Assembly: GCA_958450365.1 (NCBI GenBank)
Contig: CAUEEP010000923.1
Coordinates: forward strand, 1,195,501 to 1,259,500
Source of the DNA: Mesorhabditis belari
Lineage: Eukaryota > Nematoda > Chromadorea > Rhabditida > Rhabditidae
Reading direction: 5' to 3'
Length of the DNA: 64,000 nucleotides
The notes under the pieces were generated by a model, which had not been told where the DNA came from, searched no databases, and worked only from the letters and a program-made list of their open reading frames with translations. This document shows, one piece after another, positions 1 to 9,860 of the stretch; within the stretch, counting starts at the first letter, position 1; every line of letters begins with the position of its first letter. Both the position numbers and the translations under genes were made by a program.

Positions 1-860
1 TCGGACCCAGGCCAGGCTAAGACTAGATCTGGCTACTGATCAACCTAGGTACTTTATATGAGCCAGGCTCAGCCAGGCAAAGGCTAGACTAGAGCCAGGT
101 CCGGTCAGGTTGTAGTTAGGCCAGTGATAGGCTCGAGTTTAGCTGGAATAGATACTTTTTATGGACCAGAAGTCAAGCTAGGCCAGGCCAGGCTCAAATT
201 GGTTTTGCTTTTGGGACCAAATTGTTGGCTTGCTTAATTTTCCAGAGCACAAGAACATGCCAGAGAATAGGACTACTGTAAATTACAAGTAAAGTACTAG
301 ATAAACTTGACTATAAACTACTCTACTATAAACTATTAAACATTTATAATTCAAATCCCAATTCCAGCAAAAATCCCCAAGGAATTGAGGTGATCGACGG
401 GTTTTTCTTCACAATTGTCTACCAAAATATGAGCTCATTTCTCGAGGTGGAAACATTGATGGAAATACGGTAGAGAAATGAATCTTAATGTAAAAGTGAG
501 AATTATTCAGTCGAAAAATCATTTCTGAATATCCGGAATTCACTGTGCATGCACATCATCCATTTGAAAAGGTTTGTTAAGGGTTTTTGAAACGTTTAAG
601 GGTTTGATTTGAAACGATTAATTTCCCAGGTGCCAACTGAGAGCGCCGCCGCCGCGCCCACAAATTTCATCCAAACAAGTGGTTCGTTTTTACATAAAGC
701 TATGGGATTAAACTTTAAAGCTCAACTAAGATATTCCTGGATGAAAAGTAGTGTGACGGTTTTACTTTGGTTTACTTTAGTAGAGTCGGAATTTGAAGTT
801 TAAATGTAAAATGACTGAATTTCTCTTAAATTTTTCAATAAACTAAAGAATATTCAGTTA
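1..860. other. Gene-free start of window (intron or intergenic)
   Basis: No convincing exon is seen. The first 215 bases are a degenerate repeat of CCAGGCT/GCCAGGC-type words. The stretch probably belongs to the intron upstream of the first visible PTR exon at 1478, since that exon opens at an acceptor and in mid-codon. Confidence 0.4.
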
Positions 861-1429
861 TTGGGTTGTCCAGTTATGAATGCGCGTTTTTTTACTATTC
901 TGTAAATTTCTCAAGATACCGAAATCAAGAAAAAGATATATATATGAGTATTATTCGAAAGCTGAAGATCTCCTCTACATTTTGATATAAAAAGCTTTTG
1001 AATTTGTTCAGCTTTTGGGCAAATTGACTGCACAGAAGAAGAGGTGGCCAAAAAATGGAAGGGTGCCTTTGGATCAAGTTTTGGCTCCGCTCAAATTGAG
1101 TTAACCGTTTGATGCTTGGCCAATGGATATATCAATACAAGTTTTTTTCTAAATATAACAATTTCAGAGCATCTTTACTTTTCTGGGCGGTTATTTTCCA
1201 CCATAAAACTTGAGGAATAGCTAAGCTGGAATGGGTTTTTCTCGAAAACGACCTCTCCCTTTGTGCAATCAATTTGCCCAAAAGCTGAACAAATTCCAAA
1301 GCTTTTTATATCAAAATGTAGAGGAGATCTTCAGCTTTCGAATAATATATAACACTCATATACATCTGTTCGATATCTTGAGAAATTTACAAAATAGTAA
1401 AAACGCGCATTCATAACTGGACAACCCAA
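861..1429. mobile_element. Mariner-type miniature inverted-repeat element
   Basis: The ends TTGGGTTGTCCAGTTATGAA and its reverse complement are perfect, and both sides are flanked by TA (859-860 and 1430-1431). The inverted arms continue imperfectly for about 200 bp each. The TIR start and TA target duplication are those of mariner/Tc1 elements. No transposase reading frame is present, so it is non-autonomous. It lies in the intron upstream of PTR exon 1478-1576. Confidence 0.85.
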
Positions 1430-1477
1430 TAGTTTTATCTTATCCGTAACCCAATTTTTTTTACTTACAAATTCCAG

Positions 1478-3593
1478 TGTCTGCAATAATTCTGATGTCC
1501 CTGCTCGTGCTGATCTTTGTCATGAAATTCGAGGCGATTATTTCGGTGGTCATCTCGATTATCTCGATTTGCATTGGTGAGTGAAAAAGCTGGAATAATA
1601 AAGGCTTTAGCAGTGTTAATAGTGATTATTTTTAGAGTCAACTCGTTTTTAAAAACTTTTGTTATTTATTTCGCAGAAATTTCTCGGTAACTTTATATTA
1701 GTTTTCAAGAGGAGATTCAAAGCTATTGAATGGCTATAATAGTTTAGTTTATCTTTAAAAGTTCACCAAGTTATCAGTAAAACAGTTGACGATGCGACTG
1801 TACGCTCAAAATGCCGTTGTCGCGAATGTGTTAAACTGTAGGTGTAGCTCAGGCTCGGCTTAGGCTTAGGGCTTAAGTAAGCAAGAGGTCGCCGGTTCGA
1901 ATTCTAACCTAAATCCATAAAACATAAAATAAGACTGACAACCGAATGACTTAACATTTCCAGGAATAATTGGCTATCTTCATTTGTGGGATGTCCATTT
2001 GGACGCGGTCTCGTTGATCTCGATTCTGATGTCAATCGGTTTCTCCGTCGACTATTCGGCTCACGTCTGTTATCATTATTTCGCGCATGCGGCAGAGGAA
2101 GAAAAACAGGTACAAAAATATATTCTTATTAGAGTTTATATTACAAAAAGCTTCAGAAAGAGAACACTCATCGCTTGACAGTTAATGGAACAAAAGAGGA
2201 TCGAGTGCAAGTAGAGAAATTCGTGGACACAAGGCAACGAGTGGTTGGTTGAGGCTAAGAATAGGAATATGTAGATTTATCTATGATACATGTCATGCGG
2301 GACTATAAATAGAGTATTACTAATACTATAAGTACAGTATTAGTCAGCTTGGCCAGTCAACCAGGAAACCAGGGCTTGCAAAAAAGCCAAAAGCTATGGC
2401 TAGCCAAGTTCAAAGCCAAGCCAAGTCAAAGCCAATCGCTTTCAATTGAACTTTGTCTGAAGTTTCAATCTTATTAGTCTAAAACTTTGACTTGACCTAG
2501 AAATTTGGCTTTTTATCAACTTTCTCGTAGACCGATTAGATCCTAACGTCTCTGGATTATAAATTTTGATTCTAATATTGTAAATTACAGTATCAAGTAG
2601 TTGTGGACAGTAGTCAAAAAGCCAAGTCAATAGTCAAAACGAAGATCTTTATCTACTTTACAAATTCCCATTTTCCTAGGTGAGCACTCTTCGCGGTGTC
2701 GGCTGGCCTGTCATCCAATCGGGTCTCAGCACGGCGATGGGTGAGTGACACTAAACTTTTAAACAATAAACAACAAGAGTTTCAGGAATGTTTCCCTTAC
2801 TATTTGTGCATGCTTATGTGGTAGCCGTTTTCTGGAAAACGATCCTTCTCGTATCGATACTGGGTGAGAATCACTGGCTCACCAAAAGCCGGGCCAAGCC
2901 AAACCATCAAAATACCAAAATTTGTTTCCAAGTCAAAAGTGACAATGAGGTTTCCAAAGCCAAAAGCCAAAAGTGGCTAGCAGTGGCCAAGAGCCAACAA
3001 GGGTAACTTGCACTCTAATAAACGCTCATCCTCTGGCATACCGTTTGCTGGTCGGCTCTGGTTTATACAGGCTTGTACAGACTTTAGAGTCTGGTTTGAA
3101 TATTCTGCACAGTATTTTATTTAAGAAAAAAGTTAGCTAACTACTGTAACACTGTAATAGATCCAATTCTACTTGATGAATCGGATTGATCCAAAAGTTT
3201 AGGTCCAAGATAATTCATTACAAAAGGTAGCAAGCAATATGGGTCTACCTAATCTTTGCCTGTACCTACCTAATCTTTGCCTGAACCTACCTAATCTTTG
3301 CCTTTAAATCCAAGATGGTTCTAAAGCAATTTTACCTGGCATGGAGTCTAGCTGAGTGTCTCTATCTCTAACAAATCTATATCTTTAAGAAAACGATGGT
3401 ATTCGTAATAGATACCAGAAATTGATAACAACTTTAAATGCGATTTCCAGGAATGTTCCATGCCCTTCTTCTCCTTCCAATCATTTTCATCTTAACCGCC
3501 GACATCAAACGAGTCTTCAGTTGTAGCAAATCGAAAAACAAAACGAATAAAGTTCAAACTATTCACCCAAATTTTATCAATACTGTTTCCTAA
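1478..3593 (+). CDS. Patched-related (PTR) family protein, C-terminal exons only
   Basis: Five exons join in phase: 1478-1576, 1964-2109, 2680-2740, 2786-2863, 3451-3593, stop TAA. They encode the second membrane block of a Patched/RND-type sterol-sensing protein. Visible are a hydrophobic helix rich in Ile, Val and Ser (exon 1), the hallmark GFSVDYSAHV (the GxxxD motif of RND/Patched helices) in exon 2, then RGVGWPVIQSGLSTA and a last hydrophobic helix ending in a short basic tail (KRVFSCSKSKKNKTNK). PTR proteins are multipass membrane proteins expanded in nematodes and tied to cuticle, moulting and membrane traffic. The 5' two-thirds lie before the window. Intron 1-2 holds a tRNA-like sequence, and the upstream intron holds a mariner-type miniature element. 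The individual paralogue cannot be named. Confidence 0.9.
1838..1915 (+). other. tRNA-like sequence (A and B box)
   Basis: TAGCTCAGGCTCGG resembles a pol III A box, and GGTTCGAATTC fits a B box 40 bp later. Only five base pairs of an acceptor stem (TAGGT/ACCTA) form, and no clean anticodon arm is seen. It is likely a tRNA-derived SINE or tRNA relic inside the PTR intron. Confidence 0.4.
3237..3303. repeat. Short tandem repeat, about three units
   Basis: CTACCTAATCTTTGCCTG-type units repeat head to tail in the last PTR intron. Confidence 0.75.
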
Positions 3594-3853
3594 TTGTTTT
3601 CTATAGTTTTTCTCTTTTTTTTTGCTCAATTTTTTTGTGCTTTCTTTCGCTCATCTTTCATAAAATCGTTCTTTCTTTTTTTTTGTTGCATTTCTTTCAA
3701 ATTTTAGCTTTACTTTTAATCTTCTTTTTTCGCCGAATACGAGTATCAAATGAAAATCGGTGTTATCTCAAAATCACTTTTATATGTCTATTAAATAATT
3801 AAATAATTAGTGGGCTTTTTCTTTGAAAATTTTTAGCAGTACAGGTTATAGAG

Positions 3854-3859
3854 AATAAA
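3854..3859 (+). terminator. Poly(A) signal candidate for the PTR gene
   Basis: AATAAA lies 260 bases after the PTR stop codon in otherwise T-rich 3' sequence. Confidence 0.4.
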
Positions 3860-4321
3860 CGATTTTTTATTTTTGAATTTAAATTAACAAAGCGATCATA
3901 AAATCCCGTTATCTAAAAGGATGCTCTGGGAAAGCTACCGTAATCCCGTTTGTGGAAACAATGATAAGCCTAAATTTTTAAAACTACAGTCAAACTATCG
4001 ACTTTTTCTTTTAGACAAGTCTAGTGGCAGAATAGGTGGCAGAATAGTACCAAAATCTATAGAACATGCTACCATTCGTTGCCTCACCGGTATTCCATAT
4101 TGATCTCATCTCTAGTCGAATTCAAAAGCCAACTAAGTAGCCAACTATAGAAATTCAGTTCTAGGAACAAGCCTGATCGGAATTACCTCCATTTGAGGCA
4201 TTTGCCTCAACTCAAAATAGAGATTTGGGTATGATTTTTGGTCAAGATTACGGTAGCTTTGTCCAAGTTTTAGCAGAAAAAAAATCAAATACTTGAACAT
4301 GAATTTTAAAGGGCAACTAGT

Positions 4322-4704
4322 CTTAAAGTTTGCTTTGTACTTTCTAAAGTTTGAATTATATGAAATGGACTATGTGTAGCCTAGACTCGATGATAGATTT
4401 TTCAAAATCCAAGCTGTCTAAGACTTTTATTATCATTGCTTTTGATATCGACTCACATTCGGTCAGTGATTCATTGACGGTTCGAATGAAATAGTTGTCG
4501 AACATGTTGTGCAAACTGGCCAATTATCCGCCTAATGACCTAAATTCTTTGTTTTACTAGGTTTTAATAAAATAAAACCGTTTTATAGCTTTTTAAAGCT
4601 ATTTTTTTTAAAGCTTTAAAGCTTAAAGTTTGCTTTGTACTTTCAAAAGTTTGAATTATATGAAATGGACTATATGTAGCCTAGACTTGATGATAGATTT
4701 TTTC
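4322..4704. repeat. 83-bp direct repeat flanking a lectin-gene fragment
   Basis: Bases 4322-4404 and 4622-4704 are near-identical direct copies exactly 300 bp apart (shared words CTTAAAGTTTGCTTTGTAC and TTGAATTATATGAAATGGAC). Between them sits a truncated copy of the lectin exon found at 8477-8704. Confidence 0.85.
4405..4615 (-). pseudogene. Duplicated fragment of the C-type lectin-like exon
   Basis: This stretch is nearly identical to 8553-8752, covering part of a lectin exon plus its upstream intron, so it was copied at DNA level rather than from mRNA. In the lectin frame it has a stop (TAA replacing the Tyr codon of GGYLASLH), it ends in mid-domain after LDSL, and it has no splice donor. 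It is non-functional. Confidence 0.85.
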
Positions 4705-4779
4705 AAACCTTTAAATTTTTTGAATTTTTTACTGTGTAACTCGGTTATTCTTGTCTACAATGTCTATTGACGAAAACAA

Positions 4780-4785
4780 TTTATT
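4780..4785 (-). terminator. Poly(A) signal of rps-26
   Basis: AATAAA on the minus strand lies about 45 bases after the rps-26 stop codon, a normal spacing for a nematode mRNA 3' end. Confidence 0.65.
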
Positions 4786-4829
4786 CCAAAGTGACAACGA
4801 GAACAAGATGATCGTTTTTGAAATGGAGC

Positions 4830-5643
4830 TTAGGGCTTTGGTGCCTGGCCGGGTCTTGGAGCTCCGGGTCCACCGCCGGGACGAGGCCCAAAGCGAGGTG
4901 GAGGATTGCGATCTTTGCGAGCCTCTCGTGAGCGATTTCTGACGACTTTGCTGTGGATGGCACACGCGACACAGTACAACAATTTGTGGTACAACTTTGG
5001 GAGAGCGTATTCTGAAATTTCTCTTTGAAGTTTTGCGATGCTTTGGCGACGAGAAGTGATCGTTTCACTGCACATTACCCTAGCGGTCATCGGCTTGAAA
5101 AATCGAAGGTTTTGATTGATAAAGGTTACAGTAGGCTATTGATTAAAGCACAGTAATCGGACTCTTACAGTATTCTTGATTACAGTATTCTTACAGTACA
5201 GCCTAGCCAATTCCAGAGCCAAATCAATCATCCTAGCTACTGAATATTTTGTTTCAGTTAAAGAATTGAACTAACAATTCCATCTTACCGTTAGTTTGGT
5301 ATACTGTAGTGTGAGACTACGGTATAAAGCTCATATTTGACTATATAATTCCGAAAAACAGCCTACCGCTCGATTTGTGGGTTTTCATGTGTGTGAACCG
5401 ACCTCTCGCCTGCGTTCACTGCCCCTTTCAATCCGCACACACAAGGATTGTAAAGGACTCACGCTCGTAGACTGACGCCTCGGAGAGATCCCGCACGGCG
5501 GCCGCTTCGACAATGTTCCTCACAACCATCTTTCTAATCGCCTTATCCTTTGGGCAGCAGCGGCCACAGTTCGTGCAACGGACGAAGCGCACGTGTCCGC
5601 GGCCCTTCTTGTTGCGTCCGTGATTGCGGCGTTTCACCGTCAT
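4830..5643 (-). CDS. rps-26: 40S ribosomal protein eS26 (RPS26)
   Basis: Two exons, 5643-5463 and 5011-4830, join in phase and give 120 residues, the family's usual length. eS26 is a small-subunit protein near the mRNA exit channel. The N-terminus [20 protein letters not shown] and the core [20 protein letters not shown] match the family, with two CxxC pairs that bind zinc, and the tail is Pro/Gly-rich as usual. The donor is GTGAGT and the acceptor TTTCAG. TTTGCAG lies 16 bases before the ATG and is probably a spliced-leader acceptor. The gene converges with the PTR gene. The 450-bp intron shows nothing else. Confidence 0.97.
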
Positions 5644-6440
5644 TTTCTCTCGTTAACCCTGCAAAGTTATATGCAAATTTTTGTTTTGAATAATCTCTTT
5701 TCACCAAAAATCTCCTTCAATTGAAAGATGAAAGAAAGTTGACAAAGATATGTAGAAATCTTAGAGACTAGGGTCAATGAAAGTTTGAAAATCAATTTGT
5801 TTGACTTTTAAAAATGAAAAACTTCAAGGAAAAATTGGGTATAAGATGCAAAAAGAAAGATAAAAATTATGAAAAAATGAAAATTTTAGGAGCCTAGGAT
5901 TTTAGGGGAGAAATGCTTTTTTGCGGGTGTTCGACGGAGCCTTGTGTCGCGGCGGGTGCCCTGGGTTACGGTAGAATGGACAGGGAATAGGGAACGGCAA
6001 AGGCAAAGGAAGTGAAATAAATCTAATATTTAAAAGCTATTAAAAGCAGTATAGACTTGGTTAACGATTGATATAGTATCAACATAGAATATTGACTTGA
6101 CTAATTCGTAGTCAACAAGTTATAAGTCCGGATGCTATTGACGAGAATTGAACCCGAACTTAGTGACAAAATAAGGTACAAGATAAACTGTAGAGGTGTA
6201 ACAAGATAAACAAGATAACCAGCAAAACTTTATTGTTCAACATTTAGAATCATTTTATTGGCACGGCATTTTTCTGACACAGTACAGAGCCACCCCAGAG
6301 GTACCTAAGAGAAGTTAGATTTTTAAAAAAACAGCATTTAAAACCATTGTGGTGAGTGCGACCAGGTGTAATCAGTGCCGAGTTCTGAGGCTAGAATACC
6401 CTCGGGTGGGTCCTCGTAGCTGAAATTTGGATGTAAAACT
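5644..6440. other. Gene-free upstream region of rps-26
   Basis: It presumably holds the rps-26 promoter. A 60-bp region near 5925-5990 is GC-richer than its surroundings. No exon or clear element is seen. Confidence 0.4.
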
Positions 6441-6444
6441 GATT

Positions 6445-6960
6445 TGCATACAAGGGAGGTTCACCAAGCTACCACCGGGTTTTAAAACGAGATCTAGCTC
6501 ATCTAGACCAGTTTTCGACGCTGTCCGGATCTGCAGTCAAATCTACCCCGTAGGGCCTCTGAAGCCGTAAAAACGCATTTGATTTTATGCAGGGAAAATT
6601 ACAAAAAAATGACCGCCACTTGACTTAAAACGGGCGGTTAGAGGCCGTCAAGATGTGAGCTTGTCGTATACTGGTAGTGCGCTGGGCTCTCACTTTTTCA
6701 ATAGCTGCTTCGGATCCGGCTGCAATCACTTTTGTTTTGCTTTGCAGTTTTAGCATAACTTGTTTGAATTTCTTTTTTAATCTTGACGGCCTCTAACCGC
6801 CCTAATCAAATGCCTTTTTACGGCTTCAGAGGTCCTACGGGGTAGATTTGACTCCAGATTCGGAATCAGCGTCGAAAACTGGTCTAGATGAGCTAGGTCT
6901 CGTTTTGAAACCCGGTGGTAGCTTGGTGAACCTCCCTTGTAAGCAGGCAATAAACGCAAG
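6445..6960. mobile_element. Palindromic repeat element (inverted arms of about 190 bp)
   Basis: The arms at about 6449-6655 and 6779-6950 are reverse complements at high identity (shared words ACAAGGGAGGTTCACCAAGC and CTCATCTAGACCAGTTTTCG), with about 120 bp of unrelated sequence between. A diverged single arm recurs at 29290-29400. No coding capacity is seen. It is a foldback or MITE-like element. Confidence 0.8.
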
Positions 6961-7127
6961 CCATCTAGCGCACAAAAATGAATGCAAATCTTGATGTCAA
7001 TTTTCAAAGCAATAAAACTTTTGACTTTAGAAGTCAGTAGATTTTTTTTGTTGCAAATAGGGTGTGCAATAAATCAATGAATGATTGATAAAAGGTATTC
7101 AATCATTTCTCTCTCTTTTACACTCAC

Positions 7128-8704
7128 TCATCCCAATTGAAATAGTCAACGGGCGATCCATCTTCATAAAACCATCCACCTTTGTTCTCCTCATAAAATA
7201 ATCCAAATTCGATGCTATCTAAAGAAATATTGATTGTTATTTCGCGTAAAATAATTTTCTTTCTTCCATGATAACTTACATTGAAGTTTTCTATTGTAAA
7301 CTGTATACCGATCTCAAGACTGGTGTCTAATTGAACTGAACTATAGTCAGATGTAATTCTGTATTCGGGTCTTGGCCGAAAACCGGGTTCGATGGTCTAT
7401 AACTTCTCCCCCAGCTAATAATACTGTTAATTTTTATATCGTTTTAACGAGAACATTCCAAGCTTTCTAATGACACCAAATACAATAATTGGATAATCAC
7501 TCCACTCCAGGAAAATTAAAGCCAACTCTGAGCAATACGGCATCCGATCCAATTGCTTGGTTGCTTGGTATTGCTTGGTTTTTATAAGGATAGATAATCA
7601 AGCTGTATTTGGTTCTGGGAAGCAAGAGATTCAAACTTTACAGTATCTTCAACAACGAGAAAAACAAAACCCATCCAAAACCACTTAACCTAATTTCCTA
7701 ATGGAGCTTTTGATTAGATAAGCAAGCTCTTGAGCTCATTTGGTTTCTAAAGCGATGTTACACTGGGCTTGGCCCTAGAACTGAACTATAGTCAGATCTT
7801 ATATTTCAATTAGTAGTTCAGTTATATTTTAACTTACACTCAGCCAGCGACGCGTTGATATTCCTAATGAAATAGTTCTCCAAGCCACTGTGAATACTCC
7901 CGAGAGTTGCATTCATTTCACTGAAAAAATTTCACTTTTTACCTTCAAATCTCCTTCAAATCATTTACCGACAATGCGCGATTCTCGTATTGAATTGTCC
8001 CAGCGGGATGATGTCAATTTTGTAGCATTTCTCTGTGTGCTAAATTGTTTTCTGTAGGATTTATGAAATGTGCATACATTCCAGTAGGTCCAATCCGGTT
8101 CACAACCCATCGGCTCCACATAAGCGGTCGTTTGAATGGAGCTTGCTGATTTCGAGCACACCGCAGCTCCTCCCCAAATCAAACTGAACGTTTTTGATCT
8201 TATTTTTTTTTGAAAAACTTCAGTGGATAGTTTCCAAATACGTTTTCCCTTTTTCTAAAGTGTGAATAGTTTCCAAAAAAAAGATGAAAAGAGAGCAATC
8301 AAGTACAGTTTGATGTATTTGTTTCAATCATTTCGACTTTCAAACTAACTTTTGCTTATCGTAGTACCAAGTGTAATCTTTTTCAATGCTTGAGGCCAAT
8401 AAACCCTTTGGCGGATCTTGATCTCTAAAATGAGAAATTTGTAGAAGTTATCCCTATTTTCTCATCAAAGACTAACGGTTGCCAATTAAAATAATCAGCC
8501 GGCGATCCGTCATCATTGTAAAAGCCCTTCTCATCTGAATAAAATAGCCCAAACTCCAAGCTGTCTAAAACTTTTGTTATCATTGCTTTTGATATCGACT
8601 CACATTCGGTCAGTGACTCATTGACGGTTCGAATGAAATAGTTGTCGAACATGTTGTGCAAACTGGCCAAATATCCGCCTAATGACCTACATTCTTTGTT
8701 TTTA
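7128..8704 (-). CDS. C-type lectin-like domain protein, possibly decaying second domain
   Basis: Minus-strand exons 8704-8477, 8424-8350 and 8183-7969 join in phase. They contain a C-type lectin fold: CRSLGGYLASLHN, then EFGLFY, DDGSPADYFNW and a closing AVCSK. The Cys and Trp spacing and the DGSPxDYxNW block are typical of nematode clec genes, which are mostly secreted. A second domain begins at MGCEPDWTYWNVC, with exon-like pieces 7920-7838 (GSIHSGLENYFIRN) and 7218-7128 (EFGLFYEEN, EDGSPVDYFNW). The pieces of the second domain do not join in phase with canonical sites, and no closing cysteines are seen, so this half may be degenerate or mis-modelled. The 5' end (signal peptide) was not found; the first exon opens in mid-codon at 8704. 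Confidence 0.65.
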
Positions 8705-8867
8705 CTAGGTTTTAATAAAATAAAACCGTTTTATAGCTTTTTAAAGCTATTTTTTAAACCTTAAAGGGTTAAAATTCCATAAAAGCAGTTGTTTCAATTG
8801 TTCAACTGAATATCTTTTATCATTTGGCTGAAAATGTTTAAATCTAAGGCGGAATTTGCCACCATAG

Positions 8868-9102
8868 GGGTAGGCTAATTTCCGCAAATTTTCTGCGCAA
8901 CAGGTTCATTGGCGCAACTCGCCATAACTTTCTTTTAAGTGGATCAATCTTTATGATTTTGGTTTCATTTTGTAGATCTCAATAAGTGCAACAAAATTGA
9001 ACCAAAAGCATAAAGATTGGTCCACTTAGAAGAAAGAAATTTATGGCGAACTGCGCAAATGACCCTGTTGCGCAAAAAAATTGCGGAAATTAGCCTATCC
9101 CG
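8868..9102. mobile_element. Palindromic MITE upstream of moc-6
   Basis: The left end reads GGGTAGGCTAATTTCCGCAA and the right end GCGGAAATTAGCCTATCCC. Matching inner arms (GCGCAACAGG/CCTGTTGCGC, AAGATTGGTCCACTTA/TAAGTGGATCAATCTT) make a near-complete hairpin of about 235 bp. It ends about 120 bp before the moc-6 start codon, so it lies in that gene's promoter. Confidence 0.8.
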
Positions 9103-9192
9103 CCATCATCTCACCAGTTGAAATTTCTAATTTCCCTTGCAAAAACGTTTTTATTATTTTTTTGTTTTCTTGTTTTCTTTTATTCTATAAGT

Positions 9193-9206
9193 TCTTTATA
9201 TTTTAG
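9193..9206 (+). promoter_or_regulatory. Probable trans-splice acceptor of moc-6
   Basis: A TTTATATTTTAG acceptor lies 17 bases before the moc-6 ATG with no upstream exon in sight. This is the arrangement expected for spliced-leader addition in nematodes. Confidence 0.5.
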
Positions 9207-9222
9207 GTATTCGGAGGTGGAA

Positions 9223-9860
9223 ATGGAAACAATCCCCATTCGGGTGCTCTTCTTTGGGAAAGCGAGAGAAATCGTGAAATGTGATGAGCAAAGTGAACGC
9301 GTGCCCGTCGATGCCGACTATCAACGACTCTTTAAAATGATATTCGAGGAACGCTTCCCCGAACTTAAAGTAAGGCTTTGGTGTTTTTAAAGAACATGCT
9401 TTAGAAGATCAAATTACTTTAAGTTGGTAGATGATTTGTGAGAGTTAAATAAGTTTTGGGCATAATCGATGAAAAGCTCGGCATTTAGTTTTAAGGCAAT
9501 AGTATATCTTCAGACTCATTTGCAGCAAATTAAAAATTCAAAGAAGCATTGACCCCTGATTATCTCAAAACTGGATGGGCATCAAGGTTTTGAAGTGCGA
9601 ACGCATATGAGTTGCACTAGCCGCGGTTTATGCCTTTGAATGATTTTATTAGTGCAATTATTTTTAAAGCAAAATCAGGCAAAAACAAGAGCTAAAGGCA
9701 GTTTTAATATTGCTTTCTACGCTTATTAATGGTTTCTTTTTAGGAAATCGCTTCATCGTGTATGCTAGCCGTGGACCAACATTTCTGCCGGCCCGATTCA
9801 AAGGTTGAACTTTATCCGAATTCCGAAATTGCCGTCATCCCACCACTTTCCGGCGGGTAA
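9223..9860 (+). CDS. moc-6: Molybdopterin synthase small subunit (MOCS2A/MoaD)
   Basis: Two exons, 9223-9369 and 9744-9860, join in phase 0 and give 87 residues, the usual MOCS2A length. The protein is a ubiquitin-fold sulphur carrier. Its C-terminal glycine is thiocarboxylated and donates sulphur to precursor Z in the MOCS2A/MOCS2B complex, giving molybdopterin for the molybdenum cofactor. Diagnostic features are IRVLFFGKAREIV at the N-terminus, FPEL at the end of exon 1, and the C-terminal tail IAVIPPLSGG with the essential double glycine. The large subunit MOCS2B is not next to it. The symbol follows the C. elegans MOCS2A orthologue; orthology is inferred from the family, not tested. Confidence 0.95.

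Noticed and set aside
4751..4942. Plus-strand 63-codon gene
   Set aside because: It is antisense to rps-26 exon 2 and has no support.
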